From the NCBI GenBank assembly GCA_005881295.1, contig VBHS01000055.1:1-17108 (forward strand): DNA of 17,108 bases, given 5' to 3'. The notes below the pieces were generated by a model that was not told the DNA's origin, searched no databases, and saw nothing but the letters and a program-made list of their open reading frames with translations. The position numbers were made by a program, and so were the translations under genes. The DNA comes from Chloroflexota bacterium (GTDB taxonomy: Bacteria > Chloroflexota > Ktedonobacteria > Ktedonobacterales > Ktedonobacteraceae). Positions 6,830-14,181 of this stretch are shown here, one piece after another. Positions within the stretch are counted from its first letter, which is position 1. Each line of letters opens with the position of its first letter.

Positions 6830-7476
6830 ATGGAATTATATGACCAGGTTTTGGAGGCGGTTCAGGCAATTCAAACAAGGACGTCTCTGAAGCCGGAGGT
6901 GGGCGTGATACTTGGCTCCGGGCTAGGGGATCTCGCTACTGAAATTGCCGAGCCTGCTATCGTGCCTTACGCGGATATCCCTCACTTTGCCCGTTCCACC
7001 GTTAAAGGACACGCGGGCCGCCTGATCATTGGCCTGCTTGAAAATGTGCCCGTGGTAGCTATGCAAGGTCGTTTCCACCTGTATGAGGGATATCACTTGC
7101 AAGTGTTGACGCTGCCTGTGCGTGTGATGCGACAACTTGGCGCACATACCCTCATCGTCACCAATGCTGCCGGTGGGGTGAATCCCGCCTATCGTCCAGG
7201 TGATTTTATGCTCATACGCGACCATATCAACATGCCTGGTCTCGCGGGGGCCAATCCTTTATTGGGGCCGAATGATGAGCGTTTCGGTGGACGCTTCGCC
7301 ATGCAGGGATGCAGGTGCTAGGATTGAGCCTGATCACCAATACAGCCACAGGCAATGAGACAGGCGAGGTCAATCATGCAGAGGTGCTGGCGGCGGCAGA
7401 CGCTGTGCGGCCAAGATTCGCTGCACTGGTGCGCGGTATTGTACGAGAGATACCTCGACTTATTGCGACTTCATAA
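6830..7476 (+). pseudogene. purine nucleoside phosphorylase with an out-of-frame internal deletion
   Basis: The first 156 codons are good PNP: VGVILGSGLGDLATEIAEPA (phosphate-binding loop), GHAGRLIIG, AMQGRFHLYEGYH, TNAAGGVNPAYRPGDFMLIR and GPNDERFGGRF. At ~7297 the frame runs into MQGCRC and a stop at 7319. The next frame immediately continues the family's C-terminal part, RHAGMQVLGLSLITNTATGN, then HAEVLAAADAVRPRFAALVR, to a stop at 7474. Missing are the block that normally holds GPSYETPAE and VGMSTVPE, including the purine-binding Glu and the Met of the ribose site, roughly 65-70 residues from recalled homologues. The encoded truncated protein cannot be active as trimeric PNP. The junction has the near-tandem ATGCAGGG ATGCAGGT. 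GGGAGG lies 6 nt before the ATG at 6830. The 3' end overlaps the convergent gene by 17 nt. Confidence 0.85.
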
Positions 7477-8134
7477 CGTTGATCTGCACCCAGCTCCAGT
7501 CGTAGTGAATACCGCCCCAATCAGTAAGGGCCACCAGGAAATAGGTGCCAGGAGCAGTTGACGAAGCCACTTTATAGTGCCAGGTCGCTCGTCCTTTGGG
7601 GTTACACATTTGTGTCTGAGGCGTTGTAGTATCGAAGAAGTCGAGTGAACCGGATTCTTCCTTGGGGAATGGCGATGAGAGGGTATCGGCTGCCTGGAGT
7701 CTGTCGGTTGGCATGTTCTCGCTCACGTTTCCATCTTTGGTAAGCCAGATTTTACAGGTAATGCCGGAGGCATGAACAGGGTTGCCCACTGCCTTTCCAT
7801 TGGATTGATCCGTAACCTGTACAGAAATGGTATACGTGTGGGTGTCGTCTGCCGCCACTATGTCACTGGTTAAATCTATATTGGGAAACCCTAACGATAT
7901 TGGATGTTCTAAGTGCGGGGTAGGTGTCGGGGTCATGTTCCGGCTCGTTATCGGTGGGGTTGCCCCTGCGATCTGGTTCGTTGTTTGTGGATGCGATCCA
8001 GGGCGTGTGAAGGTTCCTACGGCAAAACCACTGATCAGTCCAGCAAAGGCGAAGAGGAGCATAGCAAAAATGGCAATCGTACGTGATTGTGAACTCAAGT
8101 TGTTTGTCTGTCGCTGCTCTGATAGTGTTTGCAT
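7460..8134 (-). CDS. membrane-anchored extracytoplasmic protein of unknown function
   Basis: The 224-aa product has a short polar N-terminus, one hydrophobic segment at about 21-43 (IAIFAMLLFAFAGLISGFAV) and a Thr/Pro-rich linker (to ~75) that includes TPTPTPH. A ~145-residue beta-rich domain follows, with TYTISVQVTDQSNGKAVGNP, CKIWLTKDGNV, GRATWHYKVASSTAPGTYFL and YDWSWVQINV. The C-terminal pattern (APGTYFLVALTDWGG) looks like an Ig-like or Invasin/YtkA-type beta-sandwich, but I do not recognise the family. The anchor has no lipobox Cys, so it is a signal-anchor rather than a lipoprotein. Two Cys in the outer domain could form a disulphide. The ATG at 8134 has only a weak AGAGAG upstream. 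It is convergent with the broken pnp gene. Confidence 0.6.
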   Translation of the reverse strand: MQTLSEQRQTNNLSSQSRTIAIFAMLLFAFAGLISGFAVGTFTRPGSHPQTTNQIAGATPPITSRNMTPTPTPHLEHPISLGFPNIDLTSDIVAADDTHTYTISVQVTDQSNGKAVGNPVHASGITCKIWLTKDGNVSENMPTDRLQAADTLSSPFPKEESGSLDFFDTTTPQTQMCNPKGRATWHYKVASSTAPGTYFLVALTDWGGIHYDWSWVQINVMKSQ

Positions 8135-8384
8135 GTTGTATGATTGCTCTCTTCTAGTGTGTAAAAAGGGGAATATTCCGGGATGGACATATCCCGATCT
8201 CCTGGCAAAGGGCCTTGCCGACTGTAATCCTGATTTCCCAATGCCGTGATGCCATTTTTGTTTTTAATTATCATATCATACCCTTGAAGAGTTTCTCTCT
8301 AATTAAACGAGGGATGGCCCAAATTGGTGGTTGTATCGGGTGTGTTGTAAATGGGATGAAGATAAGGAAAGGAAAGGACGCCTC

Positions 8385-9803
8385 ATGAATAGCCAGCTTA
8401 CCCCCGGTCTGAACGACATTTTCGCATACATTGATGAACATGCTGAGATGTTTTTGCAGCGACTGATAGAGTATCTGCGTCGTCCAAGTATTAGCGCCTA
8501 TGGTGAGGGGATTGGTGAGGTGGCGGACTATATTGCAGGAGTGATGCGCCAGATGGGCCTGGCGGTTCGCGTCGTGCCTACCGACGGCTGGCCCATGGTT
8601 TTCGGCGAATATCACGCCCGACCCGCTGCGCCGACCGTGTTACTCTACGGGCACTATGATGTCCAGCCGCCTGATCCATTGGAAGAATGGGTTTCTCCGC
8701 CTTTTGAGCCTGCAATCCGCGATGGTCGCCTCTACGCGCGCGGCGTGGGTGACAACAAGGGCCAGCACTTCGCCCAGTTATTGGCCCTGGAGTCCCTGCT
8801 GGCCTGCGGAGGCACGCTGCCCTGCAATGTCAAAGTGCTGCTTGAGGGCGAGGAGGAGGTGGGTAGCCCGCATATGCCCGCGTTCATAGGCGCGCACCGC
8901 GATGAACTGCAGTCCGACCTGGTGATCGTCAGCGACGGACCGGTGCACGAGAATGGGCAGTCGACCATCAGCTTTGGTGTACGCGGTGTGCTTAATATCG
9001 AATTGCGCGCGTGGGGCGCCAATCGGGACCTCCATTCGGGTCACTGGGGAGGTATTGTGCCAGATCCGCTCTGGACGCTAGTTCACCTGCTCGCCACAAT
9101 GAAAAACGAGCGCGGGGAGATCACGATCGACGGCTTCTATGAAAATGTGGAGCCACTGAGCGAGTTGGAGCGCCAGGCGCTGGCAAGGCTGCCTATCGAC
9201 GTGGATGAGGTCAAACGATCGCTTGGCCTGCGGCGCCTCGATGAGCCGAAGGAACGTGGCTATTTTGAACGGCTGGCGGCATGGCCGACGCTGACCATCA
9301 ATGGCATCCATGGCGGCTATGGTGGTCCCGGCTCCAAAACTGTCCTGCCTCATGAGGCCGTTGCCAAGTGCGATATCCGCCTGGTCGAGGCCCAGACCGC
9401 CGAGGAGATCCTGGCAAAAGTGATAGCCCACGTCCAGCGCCATGCACCGGAGGTCAGCGTTATAAGCTATGGGGGCATGGACCCCTCGAAAACCCCGCTG
9501 GACTCGCCCTTTACCGAGCCACTACGACAGGCCATTATCGCCGCCCAGGGCGCTGAGCCGCTCCTCGTTCCTGCTAAGGGGGCCAGCCTGCCCAACTATG
9601 TCTTCACGAAAACGCTGGGCATCCCGGCCTTTGGCGTTCCTTACGCCAACGCTGACGAGTCCAACCACGCTCCAAATGAGAATATGGAGGTTGCGCGCTT
9701 CTTTATGGGCATCAAAACGGGCGTGGCTATGCTCTCCTACCTGGGTGCGCTGCCAAACACCGGCATGGGCGAGGAGCAGAAAGTGAGCGAGGATGGAAAG
9801 TAG
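8385..9803 (+). CDS. M20-family metallo-dipeptidase
   Basis: The 472-aa protein is a full-length M20 peptidase (PepV/CNDP-like dipeptidase group), a di-zinc hydrolase of dipeptides and related amides in the cytoplasm. Visible family motifs are VLLYGHYDVQP (metal His ~90 and general-acid Asp ~92), VGDNKGQ (bridging Asp ~123), LLEGEEEVGSPH (catalytic Glu ~157 and metal Glu ~158), SDGPVHENGQSTISFGVRG, NRDLHSGHWGG in the dimerisation domain, GGYGGPGSKTVLPHEAVAKC and the C-terminal metal His in DESNHAPNENM. AAGGAAAGGA lies just before the chosen ATG at 8385; a TTG at 8331 is in frame but has no support. No signal peptide. Substrate specificity cannot be read from sequence. It stands alone on its strand, followed by an unrelated gene remnant. 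Confidence 0.92.
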   Translation: MNSQLTPGLNDIFAYIDEHAEMFLQRLIEYLRRPSISAYGEGIGEVADYIAGVMRQMGLAVRVVPTDGWPMVFGEYHARPAAPTVLLYGHYDVQPPDPLEEWVSPPFEPAIRDGRLYARGVGDNKGQHFAQLLALESLLACGGTLPCNVKVLLEGEEEVGSPHMPAFIGAHRDELQSDLVIVSDGPVHENGQSTISFGVRGVLNIELRAWGANRDLHSGHWGGIVPDPLWTLVHLLATMKNERGEITIDGFYENVEPLSELERQALARLPIDVDEVKRSLGLRRLDEPKERGYFERLAAWPTLTINGIHGGYGGPGSKTVLPHEAVAKCDIRLVEAQTAEEILAKVIAHVQRHAPEVSVISYGGMDPSKTPLDSPFTEPLRQAIIAAQGAEPLLVPAKGASLPNYVFTKTLGIPAFGVPYANADESNHAPNENMEVARFFMGIKTGVAMLSYLGALPNTGMGEEQKVSEDGK

Positions 9804-9835
9804 GATGCGTCGACTCAACTATGTTATAATGCCAT

Positions 9836-9961
9836 AAGCTGCGGCTCTCTGCCCATGCCTACCCGCGCGAGATCGAGTTTGTCAGCGCGCTCCCCAAGAC
9901 GCCGAGTGGGAAGATCCAGCGCTTTATCCTGCGCCAGCAGGAAGCAGAGAGGGTAAAGTAA
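9836..9961 (+). pseudogene. C-terminal remnant of an acyl-CoA synthetase (AMP-forming)
   Basis: A 41-residue frame ending at TAA 9959-9961 reads KLRLSAHAYPREIEFVSALP, then KTPSGKIQRFILRQQ. This matches the A10 core motif of the ANL superfamily (PKTxSGKIxR, with the catalytic Lys of the C-terminal lid) and its usual approach YPRxIEFVxxLP. An in-frame stop TAA lies at 9827-9829, and no start or adenylation domain is present, so it is a tail only. The parent was probably a medium-chain acyl-CoA or acetyl-CoA synthetase-like enzyme. It begins about 32 bp after the dipeptidase stop, which marks a deletion or rearrangement edge. Confidence 0.85.
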
Positions 9962-10054
9962 TTTCTTCAGTCACGTTTTCTTGCCTGCTGACGTAATAAC
10001 AAGAGATGCTGAAGAAAATAGACAAGCTGAGAGAAGGAGCGCGAGAGACAAGCT

Positions 10055-11173
10055 ATGCCAAGCAATATTGTTGCCTACGAGTGGCCTTTGAATGGTACCT
10101 CTCACATCGCCTATGAAACCGGTGACAATCACATACATGAGATGGTCATTGGGCAGAAAGGGAGGTGGATCGATGACGATATTACGCGCGTTGCAGGTGG
10201 TCCTAGGTTAGAAGATGCCATACTGGCAGGCTCTAGCTGGCCGGATGGCCAGACGCAACAGATAGCGTATGCCAGCGCAATGGATGCGAATGGCCATATT
10301 TACGAACTGGTCAGGTACCAGGATCGTCCCTGGAGTTTCGAGGATATCATGAGGCAACCCATCGGGGCTGCTCCTGCTGATGGCTTTTCCCTGGTCAGTT
10401 ATTCTTTCAGGGCTGCCGGAACCAAACACATTGTTTATAGCGGTCGCGATGGGCATCTGCACGAACTAAGCGCGGGAGTAACCGGAATGTGGAAATATAC
10501 CGACCTCACCCAACTGGTGGGCGCCCCCCTTGCCGAGAACGAACTGCTGGCCGCTTATGATTGGAAAGCTGGCAAAACAAAGCAGGTGGTATATGTGAGT
10601 GGAGATGGACACATACATGAACTCATGTGCGGCATGGATGATACATGGAGGCATACCGACCTGATGGACGCGACAGATGCATCCCCGGCAGGGAATACTG
10701 CCCTGGCCGCCTATGCCTGGGAGACTGGCGGTACAAAGCAGGTCGTCTATACAGGCACAGATGGGGATGTCTATGAGCTGGTATGCGACCAGGATGGCGC
10801 CTGGACATTCGCTGATTTGACGAGTCTGACGTCGGCGCCCCTGGCAGCTGGCTCCGCCCTGACTGGTTTTGCCTGGGAGACTGATAGGGCCAAACAGGTT
10901 GTGTACGTAGACAGTAATTTCCATGTGAACGAATTGCGGATGCCGTTACAACCAGGTGCGTGGGAACACACGGATCTGACGCAGCTCATGAGACTGCCTG
11001 AAGCCAGTGAGGATGTAATTATCGCTCACGAGTGGACTCCTCAGTTTGCGAAGCATGTTGTCTTTCTTGACACTGCCGAGAACCCGCACATTCATTCGTT
11101 GATGCTGAAACATGGAGGACGATGGCAGCATACGGATGTGACTGATGAAACCGGCGCTCCGTCGATTGTATAG
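10055..11173 (+). CDS. seven-repeat beta-propeller protein, possibly lectin-like
   Basis: The 372-aa product is almost entirely seven tandem repeats of 50-55 residues. Each has the pattern LxAYxWxxxGTKQVVYxxxDGHIHEL, then W, (H/Y)TDLT and (G/S)APLA. Repeats start near residues 4, 55, 111, 163, 215, 267 and 320. The third to fifth are the closest copies (for example TKQVVYVSGDGHIHEL and TKQVVYTGTDGDVYEL). Seven four-stranded blades would close a beta-propeller, and the W plus H/Y pattern resembles sugar-binding propellers such as the fucose-lectin/PLL group; this is inference from pattern. There is no signal peptide or TM segment, so it is cytosolic or released without one. GAAGGAG lies 17 nt before the ATG, with AGAGACAAG nearer; an unusual spacing. 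The gene is isolated between a pseudogene remnant and a convergent gene. Confidence 0.7.
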   Translation: MPSNIVAYEWPLNGTSHIAYETGDNHIHEMVIGQKGRWIDDDITRVAGGPRLEDAILAGSSWPDGQTQQIAYASAMDANGHIYELVRYQDRPWSFEDIMRQPIGAAPADGFSLVSYSFRAAGTKHIVYSGRDGHLHELSAGVTGMWKYTDLTQLVGAPLAENELLAAYDWKAGKTKQVVYVSGDGHIHELMCGMDDTWRHTDLMDATDASPAGNTALAAYAWETGGTKQVVYTGTDGDVYELVCDQDGAWTFADLTSLTSAPLAAGSALTGFAWETDRAKQVVYVDSNFHVNELRMPLQPGAWEHTDLTQLMRLPEASEDVIIAHEWTPQFAKHVVFLDTAENPHIHSLMLKHGGRWQHTDVTDETGAPSIV

Positions 11174-11236
11174 GGGTCGCCCCATAAGCGTCAAGTTCGC
11201 GCCCTTAGGGGGTTGCCCTGATCATGTGACGGCACA

Positions 11237-11746
11237 TCAATCCTTGGGTTCAGATGGATTTCGTTTCCGCTTTGCCATCCGGGCGTCTCTCTGTTCGAGT
11301 GAGATAGGCGAGGAAAAGGTGTCCCTGTAGCCAGACCTGGTCTCACGCGAATAGCTATTGTCATCGGGATGGATGCCGTAGTATCCTCGTGGGGAGGATG
11401 ATTCCAGCTGCTCTCGCATCTGTTCAAACGTGACGGCATCGATCTCTCCAGCGGCGTAGCGCCGGCGCAGTATCTCTAACGCGGAGGGATTTTCCGCTTC
11501 CATGCCAAAATTGCCTGCGAACATGGGCATAAGATATGGGATGATCCACCTCAGCAATAGCCAGGCAAGCCATATGAACAAAGCTATCCAGATCAAGGTG
11601 CTTAACGCTGATAGAAGCGTTCCAGGCCACAAGACATACTCATGGCCCCATGGATGCCCATAGCCATGACCCCATGGATGCTCATATCCATGACCCCACG
11701 GATGCCCATAGCCATAAGCCCACGGGTGCTCAAACCTGTGCCTCAT
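11237..11746 (-). CDS. membrane protein with His/Trp/Gly repeats and SHOCT domain
   Basis: The 169-aa protein has three parts. Residues 7-38 are four copies of an eight-residue unit (HPWAYGYG, HPWGHGYE, HPWGHGYG, HPWGHEYV). Residues ~44-76 are one or two TM segments (LLSALSTLIWIALFIWLAWL ...). Residues ~88-117 are a SHOCT domain, PSALEILRRRYAAGEIDAVT followed by FEQMREQL, a short C-terminal module usual in membrane and oligomerising proteins. A basic, disordered tail follows. AAGGAG lies 7 nt before the ATG. The His-rich repeats could bind metal, but that is a guess. The function of SHOCT proteins is poorly defined. It is downstream of the small Ser-rich gene on the same strand, with a 146-bp gap. 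Confidence 0.78.
   Translation of the reverse strand: MRHRFEHPWAYGYGHPWGHGYEHPWGHGYGHPWGHEYVLWPGTLLSALSTLIWIALFIWLAWLLLRWIIPYLMPMFAGNFGMEAENPSALEILRRRYAAGEIDAVTFEQMREQLESSSPRGYYGIHPDDNSYSRETRSGYRDTFSSPISLEQRDARMAKRKRNPSEPKD
11641..11736 (-). repeat. four 24-bp tandem repeats in the SHOCT gene
   Basis: Four units at 11641-11664, 11665-11688, 11689-11712 and 11713-11736 share the core CATGACCCCAYGGATGCYCA and differ at a few positions. They keep frame and encode the eight-residue HPWGHGYx units, so copy number can vary without breaking the gene. Confidence 0.85.
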
Positions 11747-11892
11747 GATATTCTCCTTCTTTCATTTCACGCGAGCAACTTCTGCTGTTCGCGGGAGCAA
11801 GCAACCGCCAGCAGAAAAGCGACCCCACCAGGTCATTGTATCACTTCCAGTGGCAATCCTGTGAATGGTTACGAGGGCATAGATGCCTGGCG

Positions 11893-12228
11893 TCAGGAGA
11901 CGCCGGACCCGCTGACGGGTGCCTGGGAAGAGTTGCTAGACCCGCTGGTGGAACCCTGCGAAGAATTGTTGGACCCGCCGGTGGATCCCTGTGAAGAGTT
12001 ACTTGATCCAAAGTTGTTTCCTCCTTGTTGGTCAAAAAAGCCATTAGAAGACGAGGGTGTCGGCGTCGCCTGAGAAGACTTTGAAGATGACTGGTTGGTG
12101 TGGCTGGCTGTAGTACCGACCTGGTGCAAGTCTACAAGTCCGCTAAGTGTGCCGAAGCACACGATAGATGCAATGGTGATCCATTTCTTCAACGTGTGGG
12201 CGAGAGCCAGGGCGCGGGCCTTCGGCAT
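11893..12228 (-). CDS. small anchored Ser/Asn/Gln-rich protein
   Basis: The 111-aa product begins with a basic N-terminus (MPKARALALAHTLKKW). A hydrophobic segment at ~17-33 (ITIASIVCFGTLSGLVDL) acts as an anchor or uncleaved signal. The rest is a low-complexity tail rich in Ser, Asn, Gln, Gly and Thr (SKSSQATPTPSSSNGFFDQQ, GGNNFGSSNSSQGST, ending PVSGSGVS). The tail contains an 11-residue repeat. The only Cys is inside the hydrophobic segment, so it is not a classical lipobox. The region outside the membrane is probably unstructured. I do not recognise a family. A 27-bp palindromic site lies ~30 bp upstream, and the start has no strong ribosome binding site. Confidence 0.55.
   Translation of the reverse strand: MPKARALALAHTLKKWITIASIVCFGTLSGLVDLHQVGTTASHTNQSSSKSSQATPTPSSSNGFFDQQGGNNFGSSNSSQGSTGGSNNSSQGSTSGSSNSSQAPVSGSGVS
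11914..12012 (-). repeat. three degenerate 33-bp tandem repeats in the Ser-rich gene
   Basis: Units at 11914-11946, 11947-11979 and 11980-12012 align along GGTGGAWCCCTGYGAAGARTT. They encode the 11-residue units (GSSNSSQGSTG, GSNNSSQGSTS, GSSNSSQAPVS), preserving the frame. Confidence 0.7.
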
Positions 12229-12258
12229 ACGTTCCGGTGATCTGGGCTTTGGTTTTCT

Positions 12259-12285
12259 ATTGGAAAAACATGAGAATTTTCCAAT
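12259..12285 (-). promoter_or_regulatory. candidate operator upstream of the Ser-rich gene
   Basis: ATTGGAAAA (12259-12267) and TTTTCCAAT (12277-12285) are exact inverted repeats around 9 bp. Read on the minus strand the centre is TTCTCATGTTTTTCCAAT, which resembles the TTCTCAT repeats before the response regulator. It lies 31-57 bp upstream of the ATG at 12228. Confidence 0.4.
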
Positions 12286-12345
12286 GTTAGGCTCCGGTCG
12301 CCGCTAAAAATAGATAGAGTGCCAATGGTGCGACACCAGCATAAC

Positions 12346-12375
12346 TTGACCGTAAGTACTCAACAAAGGTATAGT
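12346..12375 (+). promoter_or_regulatory. sigma70-type promoter of the PLD-family gene
   Basis: TTGACC (12346-12351) and TATAGT (12370-12375) are 18 bp apart. The start site would lie near 12382, giving a leader of about 100 nt before the ATG at 12483. Confidence 0.5.
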
Positions 12376-12482
12376 TGGCGGTAAGTTCGTTGTTGTAGTA
12401 TGCTTGAAGCGTTTTCGAGAGGGAAAATTGTAGAGCTATTGCCTTTTAACTATCCTCGCATAGAATCAGGGAGGAGCAAGAG

Positions 12483-13757
12483 ATGCAAAGAAAACGACAC
12501 GGGGTGAAGGTCCTGGCTGCGTTACGCAAACCGCGCCGGCACCCCATCATACGAATCCTGCTGGTACTGACCGGCCTGATGGTCCTCCTGGAAGCGGCCA
12601 TTATCTTTGTCCTCCAGGTCATCACCGAGCAGCGCAAGCGACACCGGCAAGAGGGAAGCTTTCCCCATCCGTCTCTCGACGAAGTGCAGGTGGGGGACAA
12701 TCGCCTGCTCGTCTACGATTATGGGCGTGATCTCTACGATGCTATGCTTGCAGCGATTGATGCAGCACAGGAGAGTGTGTATCTCGAAACCTATATATGG
12801 AAAGAGGACGAGGTCGGTCAGGCCTTCAAGGAGGCCCTGGCACGCAAAGCCGCGCAGGGGGTGGAGGTCTATGTGGTCTTCGATAGCTTCGGCAATCTGG
12901 TCGTGCCCCACGCCTTCAAGGTCTTCCCGCCGGCGATGCATGTCCTCTCCTACCAGGCTGTGCGCCGCCCCTTGGACCTGCTTGACCTGCGGCGCTACGC
13001 GCTGGACCATCGCAAGTTGCTCGTCGTGGATGGTGCGACCAGCTTCATCGGGGGCTATAACCTGGGCAGTCCGTATGCGACCACCTGGCGCGATACGCAC
13101 CTGCGCATCGCTGGACCCGCCGCAGCAGATCTGGCCCAATCGTTCATCGACTTCTGGAACCGGCATGTCACCGGGCAGGCACCGATCACCCGGCATTATC
13201 CTCGTCGCTTCGATTCACACATCAACTTTCTGAGCACGGATGCTCAGCGTCTCACGTTCCCGATTCGCGATATGTACATCGCAGCGATTGATCGCGCCGA
13301 ACACGCTATCCGGCTCACCAACGCCTATTTTGTGCCTGATGGTTCACTGTTCGATGCACTTAAGGAGGCAGCCAGGCGCGGCGTGGAGGTACAGATACTG
13401 GTGCCCTGGGTCTCCAATCATGTGGTCGTTGACTGGCTCGCACGAGGCTATTTTACGGAATGCTTGCAGGCGGGCATTCGCGTTTTTGGTTACCGCAATA
13501 TGCTCCACGCGAAAACATGTACCATAGATGGAGCCTGGTCAACCATCGGGACGGCGAACCTGGATCGCCTCAGTTCCGTTGGCAACTACGAGATCAACGC
13601 AGAGGTATACAGCGAAGAGTTGGCCCGACAAATGGAAGAGCTGTTCAGCTGCGACGTCACGAATGCCATGGAATTGACGCGCGAACAGTGGATGAGCCGT
13701 CCATGGTACAGCAAGTTGAGCGAACGTATTCTATCTCCTTTGCGCATGATGATGTGA
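12483..13757 (+). CDS. cardiolipin synthase-like phospholipase D family protein
   Basis: This 424-aa protein has one N-terminal TM segment (residues ~22-47, IIRILLVLTGLMVLLEAAII) and two PLD domains. The first HKD motif is His176-x-Lys178-x4-Asp183 (HRKLLVVDGATSFIGGYN). The second is His342-x-Lys344-x4-Asp349 (HAKTCTIDGAWSTIGTAN). In the bacterial Cls family these form one active site that joins two phosphatidylglycerol molecules, or PG and another lipid, at the inner membrane. The spacing and the YLETYIWKED and AYFVPD blocks fit the Cls group. A single TM segment, where Cls often has two, leaves ClsB-like or other lipid/nuclease roles open. GGAGGAGCAAGAG lies upstream of the ATG. It ends 143 bp before the next ATG with an adequate binding site. 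Confidence 0.85.
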   Translation: MQRKRHGVKVLAALRKPRRHPIIRILLVLTGLMVLLEAAIIFVLQVITEQRKRHRQEGSFPHPSLDEVQVGDNRLLVYDYGRDLYDAMLAAIDAAQESVYLETYIWKEDEVGQAFKEALARKAAQGVEVYVVFDSFGNLVVPHAFKVFPPAMHVLSYQAVRRPLDLLDLRRYALDHRKLLVVDGATSFIGGYNLGSPYATTWRDTHLRIAGPAAADLAQSFIDFWNRHVTGQAPITRHYPRRFDSHINFLSTDAQRLTFPIRDMYIAAIDRAEHAIRLTNAYFVPDGSLFDALKEAARRGVEVQILVPWVSNHVVVDWLARGYFTECLQAGIRVFGYRNMLHAKTCTIDGAWSTIGTANLDRLSSVGNYEINAEVYSEELARQMEELFSCDVTNAMELTREQWMSRPWYSKLSERILSPLRMMM

Positions 13758-13767
13758 TCAGCGTTCC

Positions 13768-13821
13768 ATGAGAATATTCTCATACAGTTCTCATTAAATT
13801 TCAATGAAAGGATGTTATGCT
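13768..13821 (+). promoter_or_regulatory. candidate PhoB/OmpR-type promoter with 11-bp direct repeats
   Basis: TTCTCATACAG, TTCTCATTAAA and TTTCAATGAAA follow each other without gaps from 13777 to 13809, an exact 11-bp period. A plausible -10, TATGCT (13816-13821), lies 10 bp after the third core. The first repeat also forms the right half of the perfect palindrome ATGAGAATATTCTCAT (13768-13783). Heptamers with 4-bp spacers are the known site layout of PhoB and relatives. It is upstream of the OmpR-family regulator, so autoregulation is the simplest reading. Confidence 0.55.
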
Positions 13822-13899
13822 CTAGCGTAGCAGAACGGGACATTTGTGATGTAAAGGTGCACTTGTATGATTGCAACTGGGGCGAGAGGAGCAATGTTC

Positions 13900-14181
13900 A
13901 TGACAGAAATGACAGATGCTGCCCTTCGACAGCAGATAGCACAATGGACAAGAAAAGCGCTGGGGAAACTGGTGGAGGATGAAGCATTAGCAGCACCAAT
14001 CGTTATGCGGTATAGTAGAGGAAGAGAGACTGACCGAAGACCGGGTGGTACCCAGGTGAGTAAAAAGGAATGGTGTAATGCATATTCTTGTGGTAGAAGA
14101 CGAGCAGCGGCTGGCGTATTTACTGCGTCGCGTCCTGCTGGAAGAGCGCCACACCGTCGATCTTGCGCACGACGGGCATAG
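13900..14181 (+). CDS. doubtful short ORF before the response regulator
   Basis: An ATG at 13900 (another at 13894) has AGGAG 8 nt upstream and starts MTEMTDAALRQQIAQWTRKA, then LGKLVEDEALAAPIVMRYSR. That part is plausibly protein-like, amphipathic and acidic. After ~50 residues it becomes Arg/Gly/Ser-rich and overlaps the regulator gene by 104 nt in a different frame, which is unlikely for a real full-length product. It may be the 5' end of a broken gene or a short leader peptide. No family recognised. Confidence 0.25.
   Translation: MTEMTDAALRQQIAQWTRKALGKLVEDEALAAPIVMRYSRGRETDRRPGGTQVSKKEWCNAYSCGRRRAAAGVFTASRPAGRAPHRRSCARRA

Noticed and set aside
8210..8240. Terminator at GGCAAAGGGCCTTGCC
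   Set aside because: The stem is short and imperfect, with no T-run, and it lies upstream rather than downstream of both adjacent genes.
9825..9830. TATAAT as a promoter for the propeller gene
   Set aside because: No -35 hexamer is found at a normal spacing and it is more than 220 bp from the start codon.
12522..13196. 224-codon frame antisense to the PLD-family gene
   Set aside because: It lies wholly opposite two intact HKD domains and is explained by codon bias on the other strand.
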